Source of the DNA: Acanthosepion esculentum
Taxonomy: Eukaryota; Mollusca; Cephalopoda; Sepiida; Sepiidae
Assembly: GCA_964036315.1 (NCBI GenBank)
Contig: OZ038517.1
Span: 48,610,219 to 48,674,218, forward strand
DNA: 64,000 nucleotides
Direction of reading: 5' to 3'
Each line of letters opens with the position of its first letter. Position 1 is the stretch's first letter. The position numbers and the translations under genes are program-made. The notes beneath the pieces were generated by a model. It did not search any database. It saw only the letters and a list, made by a program, of their open reading frames with translations, and was not told the origin of the DNA. Shown piece after piece: positions 32,501-42,816 of this stretch.

Positions 32501-32862
32501 CAGGGTGACCCCAAAAAACGGGAATTTTTTTAAGTGCGTATTGCCAGACATGAGCAAGTGGCAACACTGCGAGACAGTAACCTTGAGCAAGTAAACATTT
32601 CGCCATTTTAGTAACGAGAATGAAATTCACAGTATCCCAGCTGAGATGTTGCAGCAGTCAATGAGGAATCTCAACAGCAGATTTCAAGAATGCATTCGTA
32701 CAGGAGGACGCCATCTACAGGACGTCATTTAAAAAAAATGAAAATTCCATCATTGTTTCTTAAATGGCATGTTTTAAGGTTTCAATTACTATGAATTAAA
32801 TATTTTTTATCCATCACTCTTGGTTTTATTGGATTGTTAAAAAGTTCCCGTTTTTTGGGGTC

Positions 32863-32868
<6 letters not shown>
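32501..32868 (+). mobile_element. Tc1/mariner-type deletion derivative
   Basis: A 368-bp element has terminal inverted repeats CAGGGTGACCCCAAAAAACG with a matching end GGTCACCCTA, flanked by TA on both sides (32499-32500 and 32869-32870). The interior at about 32625-32735 still translates as IPAEMLQQSMRNLNSRFQ and TGGRHLQDVI, typical of the very C-terminus of IS630/Tc1/mariner-like transposases. It is therefore an internally deleted copy that keeps the gene's 3' end. Confidence 0.75.

Positions 32869-32908
<40 letters not shown>
32869..32908. repeat. (AT)n microsatellite
   Basis: AT run abutting the right end of the mariner derivative. Confidence 0.9.
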
Positions 32909-32909
<1 letters not shown>

Positions 32910-33021
32910 AAACCTAATGAGCCAGACAAACCTACCAAGTTTTCAAATGTGCGTTTGTGTGTACATATGTTAAAACAAATATACGTCTTTCCTATAAAGT
33001 ATGTGGTTGAGAGGAAAAGAG

Positions 33022-33460
33022 ATTTTTTTCTGTCTATATTTTTATATTTCTGAGATGAGGTATTATGTACATTATTCGGACTATTGTCCTCATCTTTGTC
33101 GCCATATTTATTACAACGTTTCGGCCGTTGTACCCTCCGGCCTTCTTCAGGTGGTTGGAATGTCGAAACTGAACTTTTTATTTCGCTCACTGGGGTAGAC
33201 TGTTCTAGTTCCACGTGCCATGTTAATGGATGTCAGTTATCAGTTATCTCCTGTTAATTTTTCCCCCTAAAAGTTCTTCATTTTTTCTTCAGCAACCATT
33301 TTTACCAAAGCTCATATTGCAACTTTGCTGTTATTATCGCTTTTCTCTGGCACTCCTTATTACCGAGTATTGAACTCACACTCTTTGGGTCTTGTCACTG
33401 GATCTAACCAACGCCTTTATCCACTGTGTCATGTGTCCTTGAGGACATCTGTGAATTTCT
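33022..33460 (-). mobile_element. Cephalopod-type SINE with GGCCGAAACG tail, interrupted
   Basis: Read on the minus strand, the head at about 33455-33375 has a box-A-like ACAGTGGATAAAGGCGTTGG and a box-B-like GAGTTCAATACTC. A body fragment follows, with CATTAACATGGCACGTGG, TGAAGAAGGCC and 'GGCCGAAACGTTGTAA', then GAGGACAATAGTCCG. Between body and head, about 33287-33370 is foreign sequence in place of the usual CTCCAAGTTCTCC part. Five related loci occur in the window. Confidence 0.75.
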
Positions 33461-33612
33461 GGGTATTATAAACCTAATGTCTTCAGCAACAATTTTTACC
33501 AGTGCTCATATTACAATTTTTGCTGTTATCATTTCATGTTTTTACCAGAGCTCATATTGCAACTTTGTTGTTATTATCGCATTTCTCTGGCACTTCTTAT
33601 TACTGGTTCCCA
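33287..33612 (+). repeat. Short direct repeat inside and beside a SINE
   Basis: 'CTTCAGCAACCATTTTTACC' with GCTCATATTGCAACTTTG and TCTCTGGCACTCC at 33287-33370 recurs at 33480-33612, with an extra partial unit between (GTTTTTACCAGAGCTC). Confidence 0.6.
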
Positions 33613-33769
33613 TATTGTATTCATTTCTATGCTTGGTCGGCTCAGGAGATTTTTCAAAAATTATATCGATGTATGATGAGTTGCTCTTTTTTTATTAATG
33701 TTCTAAAAAGAAGAGAATTTATTGGAACAAAGCAAGTTCAGTTGACCATTGATGACAATTCCAGAACAA

Positions 33770-34765
33770 CGTAACTATAAACAATTTTTTTTCTATCCTC
33801 TGCCAGCCGCTATGATGGAGAAAGCATTACCTCGAACCATCGCCAGTGAGACACGCTGCAAGAGCCACTCCGTTTCGCGAGGCTCGTTCCTTAATCGAGA
33901 CGCAATCGCGCCAATCCTCCGAAGGAACGCCATCGAACGAGGGCCAATAACCCCTGAAGTCTCCACTGCCACAGGAGTAAAAAAAAAAATCTATCAGCAA
34001 GAGAAGAATATTTAACTATTTTTTTCATCTCTGCGTCACGAGCGACGGACCCCGGCTCAACCGCGGACCTGATCAAATTACCGGCCGAAAATGTATCTGC
34101 ACAGGTCGACTTACCCATTTTAAAAGGGAAGATGGTAATGCCATCCGGCCGCTTTCCATCACCACGGTCAAGGCCTACAGGTTCGATTTGGGAAGGGAAC
34201 CCAGCTGCATCCAAACCTCTTCTGATAATGTCGTTTATTGCTGCATGCTGTGGAAAGCGGCCGGCACTACGACGACAGGAGAGAGGATGCAAACCAAACT
34301 CATCGATGGAGGCTCCACATCTGCATCTGTGACGCGCACATAATTTGAGTCCAAAACGGATCGCGACTCCGACCCGAGTGCACTCATCATCTAGAAGGGT
34401 ACCGGCAGATGAAGAGGGCACTGCGTTGAGCCAGGCGCCACAACTCGGTTGTGAAGCAGATAGTAGACAGGCGAGGCCATGACGATACAGAGAGGGCCTC
34501 AAATTAGTAAAATTGGCCTCGCATTTTATTTTATCCCAGCTTTTTTGTTTTAATGTGTCTAGTGGGATAGAAAGTAATTCTTGGGCCCAGACGCTGCAAA
34601 CTTGTTCGAAAGAACTACCCGAGAAACACTGAGACGATCCACTGAGTATCTCATCAATTAATTCGCGACTGGACGAAAGTGAAGAAAGATATGCTGGAAG
34701 GGCCAAATCTACCGCTGATCGAAGGCCCAGGCCTCCGAAACTCAAGGGGAGCTTTGCCTGCCTTC
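33770..34765 (-). pseudogene. LINE polymerase C-terminal region (RT tail), frameshifted
   Basis: The minus-strand frame of 285 codons starts without ATG just after a stop at about 34763. It reads PLSFGGLGLRSAVDLALPA, later CGAWLNAVPSS and RFGLKLCARHRCRCG. A zinc-finger-like Cys/His cluster follows (GLHPLSCRRSAGRF), then DGKRPDGITIFPF and VKYSSLADRF. This order matches the C-terminal part of a LINE family common in invertebrates. At the poly-A/T run near 33985 the frame shifts, and the homology continues as PVAVETSGVIGPRSMAFL to about 33800. A short deletion follows PFKMGK. It is an inactive copy of a third LINE family. Confidence 0.75.
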
Positions 34766-36200
34766 AGCCTGTGTCGTCGAAATTGACGTTGCAAATTAGC
34801 TCCGCGCATCTCTTAACTTGCTCTTTTATCTCGAATTCCATCGCCGGAAATGACGTCACACAAAAAAGAATCGCAGCAAATTCAAGGATTCTTCCATTCT
34901 CGTAACTTGACTCCATTTCCAAAGTTCATCTTCAGCAGACACGTCTTCAAAAACATACAAACATCAGCATAAATACACTTTACGCAAGCCAGATATGACA
35001 AATTATCAATATCGTTTTAAACGTGTCCTTTTCCCAACGAAATCTTAATTCTGACAGGTTTTCTTTTCATTTCTGATAATTTGAAAACAAATCTAAAACC
35101 TTCAGCAAACAGACATGAGAATTAATAAATGCATTAGAAGCCATTTTCATAGTTTAAGCTGGAGAAAATTCCATGTCTTTTTCCCAGAGAGAGAGACAGA
35201 GCGAGCGAGAGAGAGAGAAAATAGATGTTTCCAGCTTTAAAAATGTCTTTTTTCTATTTGCATAGTTTGACAGAAATGCACCATGATTCCCCAGCCAGCT
35301 GAGTCATTTTGCCAATAGGCTTCGTGCTATTTACTCGTGTTCAATTATTAAGCTCGTTTTCTGTTGTTGTTTTTTTTTTTTTTTTTTCTTTTAACGTTGT
35401 TGGAACGGCTCTGCAATCTCGACATTAGCTGAAAAATTTGAGCAACGTTCATAGATTAAAATTTTGTATGGATCTCTGGAAATCTGCTTCAGAGGCACCT
35501 GAAATTCTCTGTAAAGTTTTTTTTTTGGGGGGGGGGTAGGGAGGCAAATCTTAGGTGGTGGGGTTGAGTGGCGTTTCAAAGCCAGTCGAATGTCGCTTCA
35601 AAACGAAGAATGTTGAGAGTGTTGGATTGTTATTTTATAACGGTTCCCTACTCCAAGGTAGCTCCCAACCAAGAATAAATACGAGGTACCAAAAGGAAAT
35701 GGAAAAAAAGGCGCCAAAATAGGTTTGCCATTTTTATGTAAAATCAAAAATACATTCAGCCACAATTTTGATTTTATAAATGCTCCACTCATAAAAAAGA
35801 AAATAATTCACTCAGAAGGAAAATCATTGAGAGTGCTGCCATTGAATATTATCCAAATATTAATCTACGCCCAGGCTTTTTCCCAGTATCGCCTTTCCTA
35901 ACAGAATCACTACTCTCCTAAGCCAACGTACACAACAAATATATCAAGAAATCAAAAGAAAACGGTTGAATCCCTCAACACAAGAATACAAATAATATTT
36001 CTACTCTATTTACCAACCTCCAGACAAGGCAAGGTGTGACACAAGGCCATCATTTAAAACGAAGCGTTCCGAGCCTGTATTCACGTGCAAAATTTGCCCG
36101 GAGTTTGTCTACATCCCAAAACGAGACTCTACTCTTCGGCATAGCCTCGTCTGGGTTCCTCTCCGTCCGGAGGCAGAGAGTTCGTCAAGGGAGCTCCTCG
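34766..36200. other. Unassigned sequence
   Basis: Contains GA-rich (35185-35217), T-run (35365-35390) and G-run (35524-35540) tracts. Two stretches (34800-35130, 35820-36200) have few simple repeats but no motif I can name. A 67-codon plus-strand frame at 36036 has no recognisable domain. Confidence 0.3.
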
Positions 36201-36210
36201 TCATATATAC

Positions 36211-36575
36211 AATATTTCTATCTGTCTATATTTCTGTGAGGGGGTATCATGTACACTATTTACATTATTCGGACTATCGTCCTCACCTTTGTTGCCATAT
36301 TTATCACAATGTTTCGGCCGTTGTACGCTCTGGCTTTCTTCAGGTGGTTGGAATGTAGAATTGAACCCTTTATTTCGCTCGCTGGGGTAGACTGTTCTAG
36401 TTCCACGTGCCATGTCTAATGGATGTCTGTTATCAGTTACCTCCTGTTAATTCACCTCTTCAAGTTCTCCACTGCCTCAACCAGGTATTGAACTCACAAC
36501 TCTTTGGGTCCTGTCACTGGATCCAACCAACGCCTTTATCCATTGTGCCATGTATCCTTAAGGACACATGGCACA
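36211..36575 (-). mobile_element. Cephalopod-type SINE, near complete
   Basis: Minus strand: the head is at 36575-36490 (ATGGATAAAGGCGTTGG, then GAGTTCAATACC). The body has GTTAATTCACCTC in reverse and ACATGGCACGTGGAACTAG. The tail has 'TGAAGAAAGCCAGAGCG' and GGCCGAAACATTGTG, ending with GAGGACGATAGTCCG and CACAGAAATATAGACAG at about 36211. Length about 365 bp. Confidence 0.8.
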
Positions 36576-36835
36576 GTTTCCCTATTGTCTTTTGTTTCCC
36601 TGATATATATATATATATAAATAAATAAAAGAAAAGTCTAAAATGCCAACCAAACTTGCAACCCGGGTTTCGACCATAAAGTTTCTTTAGGCAAGTGGAA
36701 GGAAGTTATGGCCAAAACCCGGTTTGCGAGGTTGGTTGGCATTTTAGCCTTTTATTTTAGCGTTATATAACATTGAGCATCGTTTTTGTAACACCTGAGA
36801 AAAAATATGTACGTCCACATGTTTTTATTATATCC
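36336..36835. repeat. Duplicated composite block, copy 1
   Basis: SINE 5' half, AT run, foldback and a unique-looking GCGTTATATAACATTGAGC segment recur in the same order and orientation at 41936-42440 with a few percent difference by eye. The block ends at TTTTTATTATAT in both places. Confidence 0.85.
36622..36760. mobile_element. Foldback element, copy 1
   Basis: AAAATGCCAACCAA...ACCCGGGTTTCG on the left pairs with AACCCGG...TTGGTTGGCATTTT on the right, with a loop of about 30 bp containing TTTCTTTAGGCAAGTGG. The stem is about 55 bp with mismatches. Confidence 0.75.
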
Positions 36836-36840
36836 ATATC

Positions 36841-36850
36841 TCTCTCTCTC

Positions 36851-36941
<91 letters not shown>
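36841..36941. repeat. (CT)n(AT)n compound microsatellite
   Basis: About 45 bp of CT repeats switch to about 52 bp of AT repeats. Confidence 0.9.
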
Positions 36942-36943
<2 letters not shown>

Positions 36944-36959
36944 CCGCTGACTATTAATG

Positions 36960-37345
36960 TTTCTCTTCCTAATTCATCCACACCCGGTAAGCCCTTGTGT
37001 CTTAGTTGCTTTACTGCTTTACATGGTGTGATACCGTTTAAAAAATAATTACAAAACTTTTTAATAAGGATCTCTGCTTATAGTATATGTATAACGATAA
37101 AGAGAACCTTTACTTTGTTTCCATCAGGGGAACCAAATCAAATATTCATCTTTTTTTCTTTCTTTTTTAAAATTTATATGGTAGATATCAAGCTGATAAT
37201 TTCCTATCCTGCAACCAAAGTGTCTTAGTGGCTGTACTGCCTTGTAGATATCTAGCTGATAATTTCCTAGCCTGAAACCAAAGTGTCTCAGTGGCTTTAC
37301 TGCCTTGCTTGGGGTGGTACTAATTAAAAAAAAAATGAAATGTGT
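36960..37345 (+). mobile_element. LINE 3' terminal sequences, partly tandem
   Basis: Three copies of a terminus like AAGTGTCTCAGTGGCTTTAC, then TGCCTTGCTTGGGGTGG, occur at about 36995-37045, 37205-37240 and 37275-37318. The last two are tandem units of about 65 bp beginning GATATCTAGCTGATAATTTC. They match the 3' untranslated end of the LINE copies at 37835 (minus) and 61130. Confidence 0.55.
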
Positions 37346-37834
37346 GTGTATGTATGTGTGTGTGTTCTACGTTTACCGCTGAAATCTTGTTAAACACACC
37401 CAGTCATTGACATAATAAATTGTAAAATGAATTTTTAATGAAACTCTTGCGTTGGAATTTTTCCTCTAATTGACTATAACATGCCGACTCGGCCTTTTTC
37501 GATCTCCGCCATAACAGCAGCAGGGAGCCTAAAAAAAGATAATATATTCTATTCTACCATTCGTTCTACACCCCCCACCCCCCGTTATTTCGACCTCCAA
37601 ACGAGAAGCATGATTAAACGCTTTCCCTTTCACCAGAAGCAATTATTCTTCCACTGATTAACCATTGGTTAAAGCAAAGCCGAAAATACATTCCGGATAT
37701 TTTCTTTCTCACGACGAGAAGACGCAGATGTGTGTGACTATGTTTTGAAAAAAATTCAATGCCAACTTGATGATTAAAAGTCTAAAAATAGTTAATGAAA
37801 AAGCAATATTTTATCTTCGAGTTCAATTTTTTTT
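37346..37834. other. Unassigned sequence
   Basis: Short TG-rich run at 37340-37365 and a C-rich tract at about 37570. No gene recognised. Confidence 0.35.
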
Positions 37835-38510
37835 AAGCGTTTTACCCCAAGCAAGGCGGGAAGCCACTAGCACGCAAGGGGTTACATAGAATTGGAATGA
37901 AACCAAATAGGAGTGATAGAGGAAAGGATGAAGAGAAGGATAGAGGATAGATCAGGACATCTGGAGACGTCGATTGACATTCCATTTGAATAGTTGGAGA
38001 TTATAGCTATCAGGAAAAGGGGAGGGAGTTCCACAGGCGAGAGGTGCGAGACCTCAATCTCTTGGAGTAGAAGAGACGGCTACATTTAACAGTTTCGACA
38101 GTGAAAGGGTGAGGGAGAGATGCCTGCCTAGTAGAACGCTTAAATTCATGAAGTCTGGGAACCAGCAAAAGCAGCTCATCGGAGCAGTTACCATGAAAGT
38201 ATTTGTAAAAAAGACAGAGGGAGGCGACGGCACGTCTGTGAGAGAGCGAGTGCAGACGAGATGCCAGATCATAGCCAGTTTCATTGCATATCCGTCTCTG
38301 GATTTTATTGAGGATCTTGCGACAAACAGAAGGGGCTCTAGACCATATATGGCAGCAATACTCCATGCAAGGGCGAATGGTTGATTTGTAGATTTGAAGG
38401 ATCGACTCCGGCGAGAAAAATTTCCTGGCGCGGCATAGGGAGCCAACTTTCCTCGTGGTGGAAACCTTTATTCGCGCATTAGCAGAAGCATGTGGGTTTC
38501 CAAAGAACAA
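37835..38510 (-). pseudogene. LINE RT C-terminal region with intact 3' terminus (Jockey/CR1-like type)
   Basis: The minus-strand frame of about 166 codons (38510-38010) contains RKFFSPESILQIYKSTIRP and MEYCCHIWSRAP, then NKIQRRICNETG, LSHRRAVASLCLFYKYFHG and RTSRLWNSLPFS. This is the typical end of Jockey/CR1-like reverse transcriptases. The 3' untranslated part then runs to CTAGTGGCTTCCCGCCTTGC and TTGGGGTAAAA at 37835-37860. The frame is 5'-truncated and nearly uninterrupted, so it is the best-preserved LINE fragment in the window. Confidence 0.75.
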
Positions 38511-38867
38511 AGGATTTCGATAGGACTACAGAATAAAGAACTATCCGAAATATTTACCGTATTTGACGGCATATAAGACGGACGGGTGTATAATAGGCAC
38601 TCCAATTTCAACCGGGAAAATCAAGAAAAAATTAGTAATTAGTAAAGTTAGTAAAACTATTAGTAAATGGTACAGCCTAGGCTATATTTATGAGGTATTC
38701 TTTTGGTTTATGATTATAATTTTTTTTAAATAATGAAAAAAAAAAAAAAAATAGGAAAAAAAAATGAACACGAGGCTATAAAAACTTTATTATATCCAAA
38801 GGTAAGAAAACAAAATAAAAATCAAGCAATTATTACAATTGAGCAAAACAAAAAAAAAAGTACAGTT
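38511..38867. other. Unassigned; possible DNA-transposon end at 38558
   Basis: 'ACCGTATTTGACGGCATATA' at about 38559 resembles a class of short terminal motifs of animal DNA transposons (TACCGTATTT...CATATAAG). No partner end seen. A-rich elsewhere. Confidence 0.25.
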
Positions 38868-39060
38868 TCGGTGGCACGGTGGAGTAATGGTTAGCGGCTC
38901 GGATTGCGGAATCGGAGAACCAAGTTCGAATCACAGTCGAACCTATTACATTCACTTACGTGCTAATTCTCTTGGAAATGGTATGAATCCTCTTCTTCTC
39001 CCCACCACCAGCTATGGGTAAATTGCAAGACAGATGGATGGCAACTGGTCTACCGCAGAA
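38868..39060 (+). mobile_element. tRNA-derived SINE (head family of 25213-25615)
   Basis: GGTGGCACGGTGGAGTAATGG, a box-B-like AGTTCGAATCACAG, then CATTCACTTACGTGC, CTCTTCTTCTCC and CTATGGGTAAATTGC, TGGATGGCAACTGG. These are all in the order seen on the minus strand at 25615-25450. Diverges after 39060. Confidence 0.7.
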
Positions 39061-39149
39061 AGAAATGGCAACCTACTGCGGGAAAACATCTGCCTCGTCA
39101 GTCATGTATCGAAAGATACATGATCGCCTAAGCATGGCACATAACACTA

Positions 39150-39292
39150 GCATCATCGGGGTTAATGGATAGGTCCTGTTGAGTGGCCACCGAGGTCACC
39201 AGACCTTACACCTTTGGAGTTTTTTTTTCTTTGGAGCCATCTGAAATCAGTAGTTTATCAGACGTGCCCAAGTCATATTGAGGAACTTATAT
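39150..39292 (+). pseudogene. IS630/mariner-like transposase C-terminal fragment
   Basis: Translates as GPVEWPPRSPDLTPLEFF and, after a T-run frameshift, LWSHLKS..YQTCPSHIEEL. The SPDLTPLDFFLWG block is diagnostic for a DDE transposase family common in arthropods and molluscs. The fragment ends where the minus-strand LINE begins. Confidence 0.7.
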
Positions 39293-39945
39293 GAGGAATT
39301 TTAATAAATTTTTTCTCTTTGTTATTTCTCTTAAACCTTGTACCGCCATCCATTCTCTCATACTCATTAACTATGTAATGCGTTTTTTTTTCTCTGACCC
39401 TCTTGTCTTCAATCTGTCCCGTGTGTATCAGATTTTCCAAGCCCTCTTTCCTCATTGTGTGCCTTAGAAATTTCAACTTTTCTCTTTCTGATGTTTAGTA
39501 TAAGTGTCCTTTTTGTTTCCATTTTCTATAAAAATTCGTCGTTGCTCACATGTTCGGTCAAGTGTATCCCCAGCATCCTTCGGTAGAACCACATTTCTGT
39601 TACTTCGAGTCTCTTCCTCATCTTTCAGGAGATTTTCCAGCATCCTCTACCATATAGAAAGATAGATATCACATAACGGTTCAATACTCTTTTCTTTGTT
39701 TCTAACGAAATATTTCTATTTCTTAATACTCTGCTTAGCTTTTGGGGAAGCATCTTTGGCTATCCCGATGTGCCTTCGGATTTCAGTGTCGCACTTTCCG
39801 CCCTCTGTTAAAACGCTTCTCAGATATTTAAATTCTTGTACCTGTTTGATTTTGGTATCTCTGATTTGCAATTTGCATGGTGGGCTGTTACTTTTGCTAA
39901 CAACGATACATTATGTTGTTTTGCAACTGAGGTTTCGCTCTTTCG
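39293..39945 (-). pseudogene. LINE RT C-terminal region (KLWRAMI family), 650 bp
   Basis: Minus-strand pieces, right to left: a QNQTGTRI-type FKYLG equivalent, then the VLLYGSECW-equivalent part near 39690, WFYRRMLG near 39600, and RKEGLENLIHTGQIEDKR near 39440-39390. They are in the order of the family and separated by frameshifts. The last piece, KLWRAMI, is absent. It is the longest non-tandem copy of the LINE that seeded the 105-bp and 149-bp arrays. Confidence 0.7.
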
Positions 39946-40498
39946 TCTCAAGCGACGTTTGTTCAAATTTATTTTTAATTATTCTTTATACTTATTTGCA
40001 ATTTTTTAACATAACTTGAAGAAGGCAGATACAATAATAATTATTTTTCATTATTACTACTACTAATAATAATAATTATCATTATTGTTAATAATAATGA
40101 TAATAGACATCTGTAAAAGCCGATATGGAACAGACACATTGATTGGCTAATTTAAACCAATCAACACCCTTCTAAAATTGCTCGCGACAGATTCGCGCCA
40201 ACTTCAAAAATCTTACTTCTTTCGTAATTGGACTACGAACAGCAATGAAAACGAACCTCGTCAAATTGGATTATCTCACGCCTGCCATTTTTGAAGAAAA
40301 AGAAGCTTGGTACAGATATAATTTCGTCATTTAAAAACTGGTAAGTCGTTATTCGTCACACACAAAGATCAGATAACCAAACTCTCTACAAAATAATTTT
40401 TTTCTTTTTCTTAAATAAATGCCATGTTTATTAAACTGCGGGACTAATATATGTTGTCAACGTCATTCTTCCTGGTGGGATGGAGAACTCTTCAAAAT
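39946..40498. other. Unassigned AT-rich sequence
   Basis: Contains an (AAT)n-like stretch at 40034-40105. No gene recognised. Confidence 0.4.
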
Positions 40499-40704
40499 TT
40501 CCTGTTGTTCCCAGGTTCACCCTGGCCCGAGGTGGTAGCACTTGTTTAGGGTCCTATCTATGGGCAAATGGTAAACCCCCAGACGAAAATGAAACTCGAT
40601 GAAAGTATAAAAATACATTTTTATAGTAAAATGACTAACGATACATTTTATCTCTAGTTTAAGGCTTGCAATTGCATTCAAAATATTTAGATTTCGGCCT
40701 TAAA
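40499..40704 (+). repeat. Unexpanded relative of the 35-bp satellite locus
   Basis: Left flank matches 26790-26984. Then a single 35-bp-like unit follows (TAAGGCTTGCAATTGCATTC, AAAATATTTAGATT), and the right flank CGGCCTTAAATAACCT corresponds to TGGCATTAAATAACCC after the big array at about 30625. One unit here, about 103 there. Confidence 0.8.
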
Positions 40705-41040
40705 TAACCTATATAGGTGTTAGTTAACGAGATTGTCTCGTTAGATGAACTGCGACTGAAGAGTGAGTTCGATACTCACTGGGTGCCACATACTTTCCTC
40801 CTCGTGTAACATCTAAGCTATGCTTAGAAAATCGTTTGTAAGCAGTTCAGCGTGGGGGTAATGGTTAACAAGCTTGTCTCGCAAGATCAACTTCGGTTCG
40901 ATCCTCACTGGGTGCCCCACACTTTCGTCCTTGTGCCACATCTAAGCTATGCTTAGAAAATCGTTTCGGAGCATTTCGACGTTGGGTTATGGTTAGCGAG
41001 TTTGCCCCGCTCAAACAGTTTCGACTAAATATGTCGCTAA
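40705..41040 (+). mobile_element. Three tandem tRNA-derived SINE copies
   Basis: Units begin near 40715, 40850 and 40975, each with a box-A-like GGTTAACAAGCTTGTC variant. The first two have box-B-like GAGTTCGATAC and GGTTCGATCC, then GCCACATCTAAGCTATGC and TTAGAAAATCGTTT. The third is truncated after TTTCGACTAAATATG. Period about 130 bp. Confidence 0.7.
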
Positions 41041-41935
41041 ACAAAAAATCAATTTAAACCAATCGATCAATATTTGCATTTAGCATTCATTAGAACTCCC
41101 CCCCCCCACGACATTTGTCAGAGTCGAGAAATATCGATTTTGTTTTAAAAATCATTTTAGAATCGGGTGTCATATTCATAATATAAATTAAATGCAGTGT
41201 CAAATCGTTCTCTGACTTTATCAAAATATCTGTACTTTGTTTTTTAGTTAGAAATATTAAGCTTGAAACACTGCGTCCGACTAATTTTCCCCTCCCCCCA
41301 GTTCATAACAGTACGCCGTTATCAGTCACGATGTTTGTTGAAATGCAGAGGAGCCTTATAGGGGCGATGCTTTCTGACCCTCGCTATCTGACCAACATTA
41401 ATCTTTTTTTTTTTTTTTTTATCTACGTTAAAGATTAAACTAAGCCCACCTGACTATTAACACTTCCGCTTCTAACTACGGAGATCTTCGTTTTTCTTTT
41501 CCTGCTCCACCTGGCTAAGTACGGAAACCTACGTTTTTTGCATATCGCTGGTATGAGTGTCCCGTTGCGCCATCTATCGTAACATACGGAAAATTCTAAC
41601 TGTTCTATCATGCAAATTATTAGTCAGCCTCGATTTTTCTCTACGTCATGGTAGTTTCGTATCTAATTGCACTGGGCAAATGATTAGCAGTGAAAGTGTT
41701 ACAGACAGATAAAGGATGAAATATTAACGCAGATTTTGACGTCATCCTGGGTTCTTGTCTTGTCCAAATCCAGGAATTTGTTTTGCTATTCTCCTCTAAG
41801 TCTCTAAAAGACACGATAAGATTCAATTTTTTTATCCATAATCTTGAATGTGTTAAAACTATTCAAATTTTTAACGAAAAATCTAAAGTTGATTTTAAAA
41901 ATTGCCGCAAAACATTGTCCATCTATTTAAGATGT
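41041..41935. other. Unassigned sequence
   Basis: C runs at about 41098 and 41290 and a T run at 41404-41420. No gene or element recognised. Confidence 0.35.
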
Positions 41936-42194
41936 CAGGTGGTTGGAATGTAGAATTGAACCCTTTATTTCACTCGCTGGGGTAGACTGTTCTAGTTCCA
42001 CGTGCCATGTCTATTGGATGTCTGTTATCAGTTACCTCCTGTTAATTCACCTCTCCAAGTTCTCCACTGCCTCAACCAGGCATTGAGCTCACAACTTTTT
42101 GGGTCCTGTCACTGGATCTAGCCAACGCCTTTATCCATTGTGCCATGTATCCTTAAGGACACATAGCACAGTTTCCCTATTGTCATTTGTTTCT

Positions 42195-42239
<45 letters not shown>

Positions 42240-42440
42240 AAAAGGCTAAAATGCCAACCAAACTTGCAACCCGGGTTTCGACCATAAGGTTTCTTTAGGC
42301 AAGTGGAAGAAAGTTATGGCCAAAGCCCGGTTTGCGAGGTTGGTTGGCATTTTAGCCTTTTATTTTAGCGTTATATAACATTGAGCATCGTTTTTGTAAC
42401 ACCTGAGAAAAAATATGTACGTCCACATGTTTTTATTATC
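41936..42440. repeat. Duplicated composite block, copy 2
   Basis: Contains the 5' half of the cephalopod-type SINE (minus, 41936-42165), an (AT)n run (42198-42236), the foldback (42240-42370) and the GCGTTATATAACATTGAGC segment. It is collinear with 36336-36835. The SINE tail present in copy 1 (36211-36335) is missing here, so the left junction cuts the SINE at CAGGTGGTTGG. Confidence 0.85.
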
Positions 42441-42458
42441 TATATCTATCTATCTATA

Positions 42459-42600
42459 TGATGTAATGGAATAACCAGTCACCCACATGAATGATTACAT
42501 TATATAGGTAGCAGGTACCTATTAAGTCAACAGTATACGGGGGGGCAGAGAGGACGAAGAGCGTCAGACGACATGTCTCTAATTTGTATTTAGATACCTT
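42459..42600 (+). mobile_element. LTR-like fragment related to the solo LTR at 10678
   Basis: TGATGTAATGGAATAACC, then CATTATATAGGTAG and a GGTACCTATTAAGTC, parallels the first 100 bp of the solo LTR (TGATGTGATGGAATAACC ... CACTATAGGTGG ... ACCACCTATAAGTA). No right boundary found. Confidence 0.45.
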
Positions 42601-42816
42601 CTATTTATTTTAAAATTTTCTAGTTGTATACTACCTTAGGAAAATTGAGATGTAGTAGAGTGTGTGCCTCGTGTCAAAGATTCGGCGAGAGCCACGAGAC
42701 CGTTGCACTCGCCCGAATAGCCATGATAGAATGATAAAAGATATTTTTATTTTGATAAATGTCGTGGGCAGAGGAAAGCTAATGAATGCAATTCTTCAAA
42801 AGTTGTTAAAAGGTAA

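Noticed and set aside
38868..38950. Functional tRNA gene
   Set aside because: Head of a longer SINE that has a second, more complete copy at 25213-25615.
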